In this document: piece by piece, positions 30,345-32,993 of the stretch | Layout: each line of letters starts with the position of its first letter | Position numbering within the stretch: position 1 is the stretch's first letter | NCBI GenBank assembly: GCA_029784825.1 | Contig: JAFMAU010000020.1 | Span: 1-32,993 of the forward strand | From: Nitrososphaerota archaeon | GTDB taxonomy: Archaea > Thermoproteota > Nitrososphaeria > Nitrososphaerales > UBA183 | Direction: 5' to 3' | Length of the DNA: 32,993 nt | Position numbers and translations under genes: made by a program | Notes under the pieces: generated by a model | Databases searched by the model: none | Seen by the model: the letters and a program-made list of their open reading frames with translations, nothing else | Told to the model about the DNA's origin: nothing

Positions 30345-31664
30345 CTAGGCCGCTACGGAGCGGCTTGCAGGAGCCTGGGCCAGGAACGGGCGGTATTTGG
30401 CGCCGACCTTCAGCCCTTCCCATTCTTCGACCTCGATCGCAACGGCGCCTCCCACCGCGCCCTCCAGGAACCGGTGCATGGCAAGGAGGGCAGGTCCGTC
30501 CACCTTGACTTGGGATCTCAGAATGAACCTATCATCCCCCTGCTGGGCAAGCTGGTAGTTGATGGGTCCGAGGAGCCCGTCGAAGAACTCGACCACGAAG
30601 TGCGGGGAGAGCGTCGTCCCGCCTTTACGCACGAGGAAGTCCTGCTTCCTCCCGCTTACGAATTTCAGCCGGGGCAGATAGGAACCGCACTCGCACTTCT
30701 CCTCATCGGCGAGGGTCGCGTAGTCTCCCGTCCTGTATCTTATCAAAGGCATCGCCCTGTTGAGCATCGTGGTGATCACCACCTCGCCTTCTTCACCGGG
30801 CGAGGCTGGCTCCTCCCCCTTCAAGACTTCCATCAGGTGGTAGTCGGTGAACACGTGTATGCCCGTCTGGGCGGAGCACTCGCCACCGATCGCGCCGACC
30901 TCGGCCGACCCGTAGTTGGCGGTGACCATGGCGTTGTACCTCGATTCGATCTCTTTCTTTGCGGCTGGGAAGAGAGCTTCAGCCCCAGCTGCGACGCGGT
31001 CGACTGAGAATTCGAGGCCCTCTTCTTCCATCGCCCTCCCGACGGCAACCAGGACGCTCGCCTTCCCCTTCAGGACGTCGAGCTTGGTCCTGCTCAACTC
31101 CCGGGCGGCGAGGCGGAAGGACCGGACGCCTCGGGTGACGAGGACAGTCCTCAGAAGCATCATCTCCGAGTCCACGGTTCCGACAATCGTCTTGAAGGGA
31201 TAGTTCGACCTGTTCCCGAAGTATGTCCAGCGGTCGGTGTCGGCTAGGACCATCTGCGCGCCCCTGGCCAGGAAAGGGATGCCAGCCATCCAGTTCCTTC
31301 TGAACCCCAACCCCCAGCCGATGTCGATGAAGTTGGCGTCCATGAAGAATTCGACTCGCTGTCCGGTGGTCCCGGACGTCTTTCTAGAGAGCGCAGGCCT
31401 TGTCTGCAGGGAGCGGAGGGCAGCGCCAGCGGCGAGTATCTTGGGTTTGTCAAGGTCGGGCATGCGGCCAAGGTCGTTGGGAGAACGGATGGCGTCGGGG
31501 CCCAGCTTCCCCCCCTTCATCAGCCGGTGATAGTACGGCACAGTGTTGTACGAGTAGCGCACAGCCGCCCGCAGCCTTTTCGCCTGGAGGTCGAGAAGGT
31601 CGTTCTTCCCGAGACGATAGGTGCGCTTCGCCCGCAGATAGTGATAGAAACCTCGGGGGAGCAT
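30345..31664 (-). CDS. CapK/PaaK-like adenylate-forming enzyme
   Basis: The 439-residue protein is of the phenylacetate-CoA ligase/CapK branch of the ANL superfamily. It has SGTTG at 97-101 (phosphate loop), YGSAEVG at 251-257, YRTGD at 310-314, and CECGS followed by GRKQDFLV (338-345) leading into the small C-terminal domain. Such enzymes activate a carboxylate as an adenylate. CapK-type members sit in capsule and exopolysaccharide loci, where they are thought to help attach acyl or amino-acid groups, and aromatic-acid CoA ligation is the alternative. Glycosyltransferase and phosphatase-like neighbours favour the glycan role. The ATG at 31664 matches the usual N-terminus (FYHYLRAKRTYRLGK). 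A weak CATATTGG box lies about 28 nt upstream. Confidence 0.88.
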   Translation of the reverse strand: MLPRGFYHYLRAKRTYRLGKNDLLDLQAKRLRAAVRYSYNTVPYYHRLMKGGKLGPDAIRSPNDLGRMPDLDKPKILAAGAALRSLQTRPALSRKTSGTTGQRVEFFMDANFIDIGWGLGFRRNWMAGIPFLARGAQMVLADTDRWTYFGNRSNYPFKTIVGTVDSEMMLLRTVLVTRGVRSFRLAARELSRTKLDVLKGKASVLVAVGRAMEEEGLEFSVDRVAAGAEALFPAAKKEIESRYNAMVTANYGSAEVGAIGGECSAQTGIHVFTDYHLMEVLKGEEPASPGEEGEVVITTMLNRAMPLIRYRTGDYATLADEEKCECGSYLPRLKFVSGRKQDFLVRKGGTTLSPHFVVEFFDGLLGPINYQLAQQGDDRFILRSQVKVDGPALLAMHRFLEGAVGGAVAIEVEEWEGLKVGAKYRPFLAQAPASRSVAA

Positions 31665-31852
31665 CTACCCCGACCTGGCCTCTCTTGCCAATATGACGTT
31701 GCTAAAGCTCAACTTTCCGCCGAAGCTTGCCTTCGCGGATAAAAGGTTGCGGGGCGGGATCGGCGCATCGAGGAACCGGCGCCCAAGGCGGGATTGCTGC
31801 GGCTGGGTGAACGGGCCATCAACCCTGGGTTTAGAGGGCGAAAGCGGTCGTG

Positions 31853-31860
31853 CTTAAGTA
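31853..31860 (+). promoter_or_regulatory. TATA-like box of the MFS gene
   Basis: CTTAAGTA is centred 28 nt ahead of the TTG at 31885, supporting that non-AUG start. Confidence 0.45.
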
Positions 31861-31884
31861 GCATATAGAACGGGCAAATGTTTC

Positions 31885-32993
31885 TTGGCGGACACCACGT
31901 CAAAGGTCTCGGCTTCCGCCCGCATGGTCACTCTTGCCGCGTCGGTCGGCTCCTTCGTCGAATGGTATGATTTCTTCGTAGCGACGACTGCTGCAGTGAT
32001 CGTTTGGCCGCTGCTTTTTTTCCCGACGAAAGACCCCGGGATCGCGTTGCTGCTCTCCCTGACGACTATCCTAGCGACCAAAGTGAGCGCGCCGATCGGG
32101 AGCGCGATTTTCGGCCATTATGGCGACAGGCTGGGAAGGAAGGTAGGCGTAACCTGGACGCTGCTGATAACAGGCCTGGCTTCGCTCGGCGTGGCCCTCA
32201 CCCCCGACTACGCGACCGTGGGGATACTGAGCGCGGTCATGATCTTTGGGCTCAGGATCGCAGCCGGCATCGGCTATGGCGGAGACTACGGCCCGTCAAT
32301 CACCTGGGTGACCGAGGCAGCTCACGGTTCAAAGTGGCGCGGGTTCTGGGGATCGTGGGTCGGCTCGGCTGTCCAGCTGGGCACCATCGCTTCTAGCCTG
32401 AGCTTCTCGATCGCCTCTTCAGCGCTCCCGAGCAGCGCCTTCCTCCTGTGGGGGTGGCGAGTGATCTTCGTAATCGGGAGCCTTGCTGCGCTCGTCGGAA
32501 TCGTAATCCGGCTCAGGATGGCCGAGAGTCCGCTCTTTCTGGACCTGAAAGAGAAGGGGAAGCTCGAGAAGTCCCCCGTGGTCAAGGTCGCCAAGAAAGA
32601 ATGGCGCAAGATACTGATCATAATGGTCCCGTTCGGCGCCCTGTTCGGTGTGGGGAACCTCGTGGGCGTCGTCGGCGGACAGGCATTCATGAAGGCGCTG
32701 CACGTGCCGCTCCCGCTCATCACGCTCTCAGTAGCTGCCGCAGCCACGGTGGCTCTCTTCACCGGGATGTGCCTCGCCGCCCTCTCCGACGTGTTCCCCA
32801 GAGGGAGGAAGTGGATAGTCATCGCGGTGATGCTGCTCGTCGCCGCGACTTCGACCGTCACGTTCAGGCTCTACGAGCTGAAGAGCACCTGGGGGGTGGT
32901 CTTGGGGATGGTCTCCGTCTTCGGGCTGACTAGCTCGACTTCGCAGATATTTCCCGCAATGCTGACCGACCAGTTTGGGACCAGCACAAGGTC
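31885..32993 (+). CDS. MHS-family MFS transporter, 3' truncated by window edge
   Basis: The 369 visible residues start with GSFVEWYDFF (22-31) in the first helix, the hallmark of metabolite:H+ symporters (MHS, the ProP/ShiA/KgtP group). FGHYGDRLGRK (76-86), the MFS loop between helices 2 and 3, follows, then AGIGYGGDYGPSITWVTE, and about nine to ten helices in all before the edge. It should import a small carboxylate or osmolyte together with protons; the substrate is not predictable. In-frame TAA at 31855 and TTG at 31885 bracket the start; ATG 31924 is an alternative. It diverges from the CapK-like gene across a gap of 220 bp that shows only promoter-like elements. Confidence 0.9.
   Translation, partial: MADTTSKVSASARMVTLAASVGSFVEWYDFFVATTAAVIVWPLLFFPTKDPGIALLLSLTTILATKVSAPIGSAIFGHYGDRLGRKVGVTWTLLITGLASLGVALTPDYATVGILSAVMIFGLRIAAGIGYGGDYGPSITWVTEAAHGSKWRGFWGSWVGSAVQLGTIASSLSFSIASSALPSSAFLLWGWRVIFVIGSLAALVGIVIRLRMAESPLFLDLKEKGKLEKSPVVKVAKKEWRKILIIMVPFGALFGVGNLVGVVGGQAFMKALHVPLPLITLSVAAAATVALFTGMCLAALSDVFPRGRKWIVIAVMLLVAATSTVTFRLYELKSTWGVVLGMVSVFGLTSSTSQIFPAMLTDQFGTSTR

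Noticed and set aside
30345..31664. Calling the adenylate-forming enzyme a true phenylacetate-CoA ligase
   Set aside because: No phenylacetate or aromatic degradation genes are nearby; glycosyltransferase neighbours favour a CapK-type envelope role, so only the broader family is asserted.

Overview
The window is GC-rich archaeal DNA. Four features point to this: many genes have a TATA-like box about 25-31 nt ahead of the start codon with almost no leader, TTG and GTG starts are frequent, surface proteins end in a Ser/Thr stalk plus VPEF plus a membrane helix, and there is an archaeosortase-type protein. The combination (VPEF tails, Ser-type archaeosortase-like enzyme, ESGLP-type surface domains, SlaA/SlaB-like pair) best fits a Nitrososphaeria/Thaumarchaeota-related lineage, possibly a non-ammonia-oxidising terrestrial group. 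That placement is inference, because no marker gene is present.

Layout. 1-2458 (minus strand): the N-terminal part of an MMPL/RND transporter running off the left edge, a small Rieske ferredoxin and a sugar-1-phosphate nucleotidyltransferase. 2836-3904 (plus): two small exported proteins, the second with a VPEF tail. 3960-5543 (minus): a processive family-2 glycosyltransferase. 5651-19926: the core surface-protein block. It holds a carboxypeptidase-regulatory-repeat protein (VPEFP), a divergent archaeosortase-like integral membrane protein with Ser in the place of the catalytic Cys, a 1032-residue PQQ-propeller protein (VPEFP), a 463-residue YVTN-propeller protein (VPEFP), and a 1978-residue polytopic/propeller/ESGLP protein with a variant tail. 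20043-21233: an IS605-type tnpB interrupted by one in-frame TAA and flanked by hairpins. 21303-25285 (minus): a two-gene operon resembling an S-layer lattice protein plus its coiled-coil membrane stalk (SlaA/SlaB arrangement), with the strongest TATA box in the window and a hairpin plus T-run terminator. 25763-31664: envelope-glycan genes (GT-C-like membrane protein, alkaline-phosphatase-superfamily enzyme with a Thr nucleophile, GT4 glycosyltransferase, CapK/PaaK-like adenylate-forming enzyme). 31885-32993: a partial MHS-type MFS transporter.

Taken together, most of the window builds the cell surface. It encodes the proteins, the enzyme that probably processes their tails, sugar-nucleotide and glycosyltransferase functions that could glycosylate them, and a candidate S-layer. 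The most interesting hypothesis is a local VPEF-tail sorting system served by a Ser-type archaeosortase homologue. No tRNA, rRNA or CRISPR array was found.
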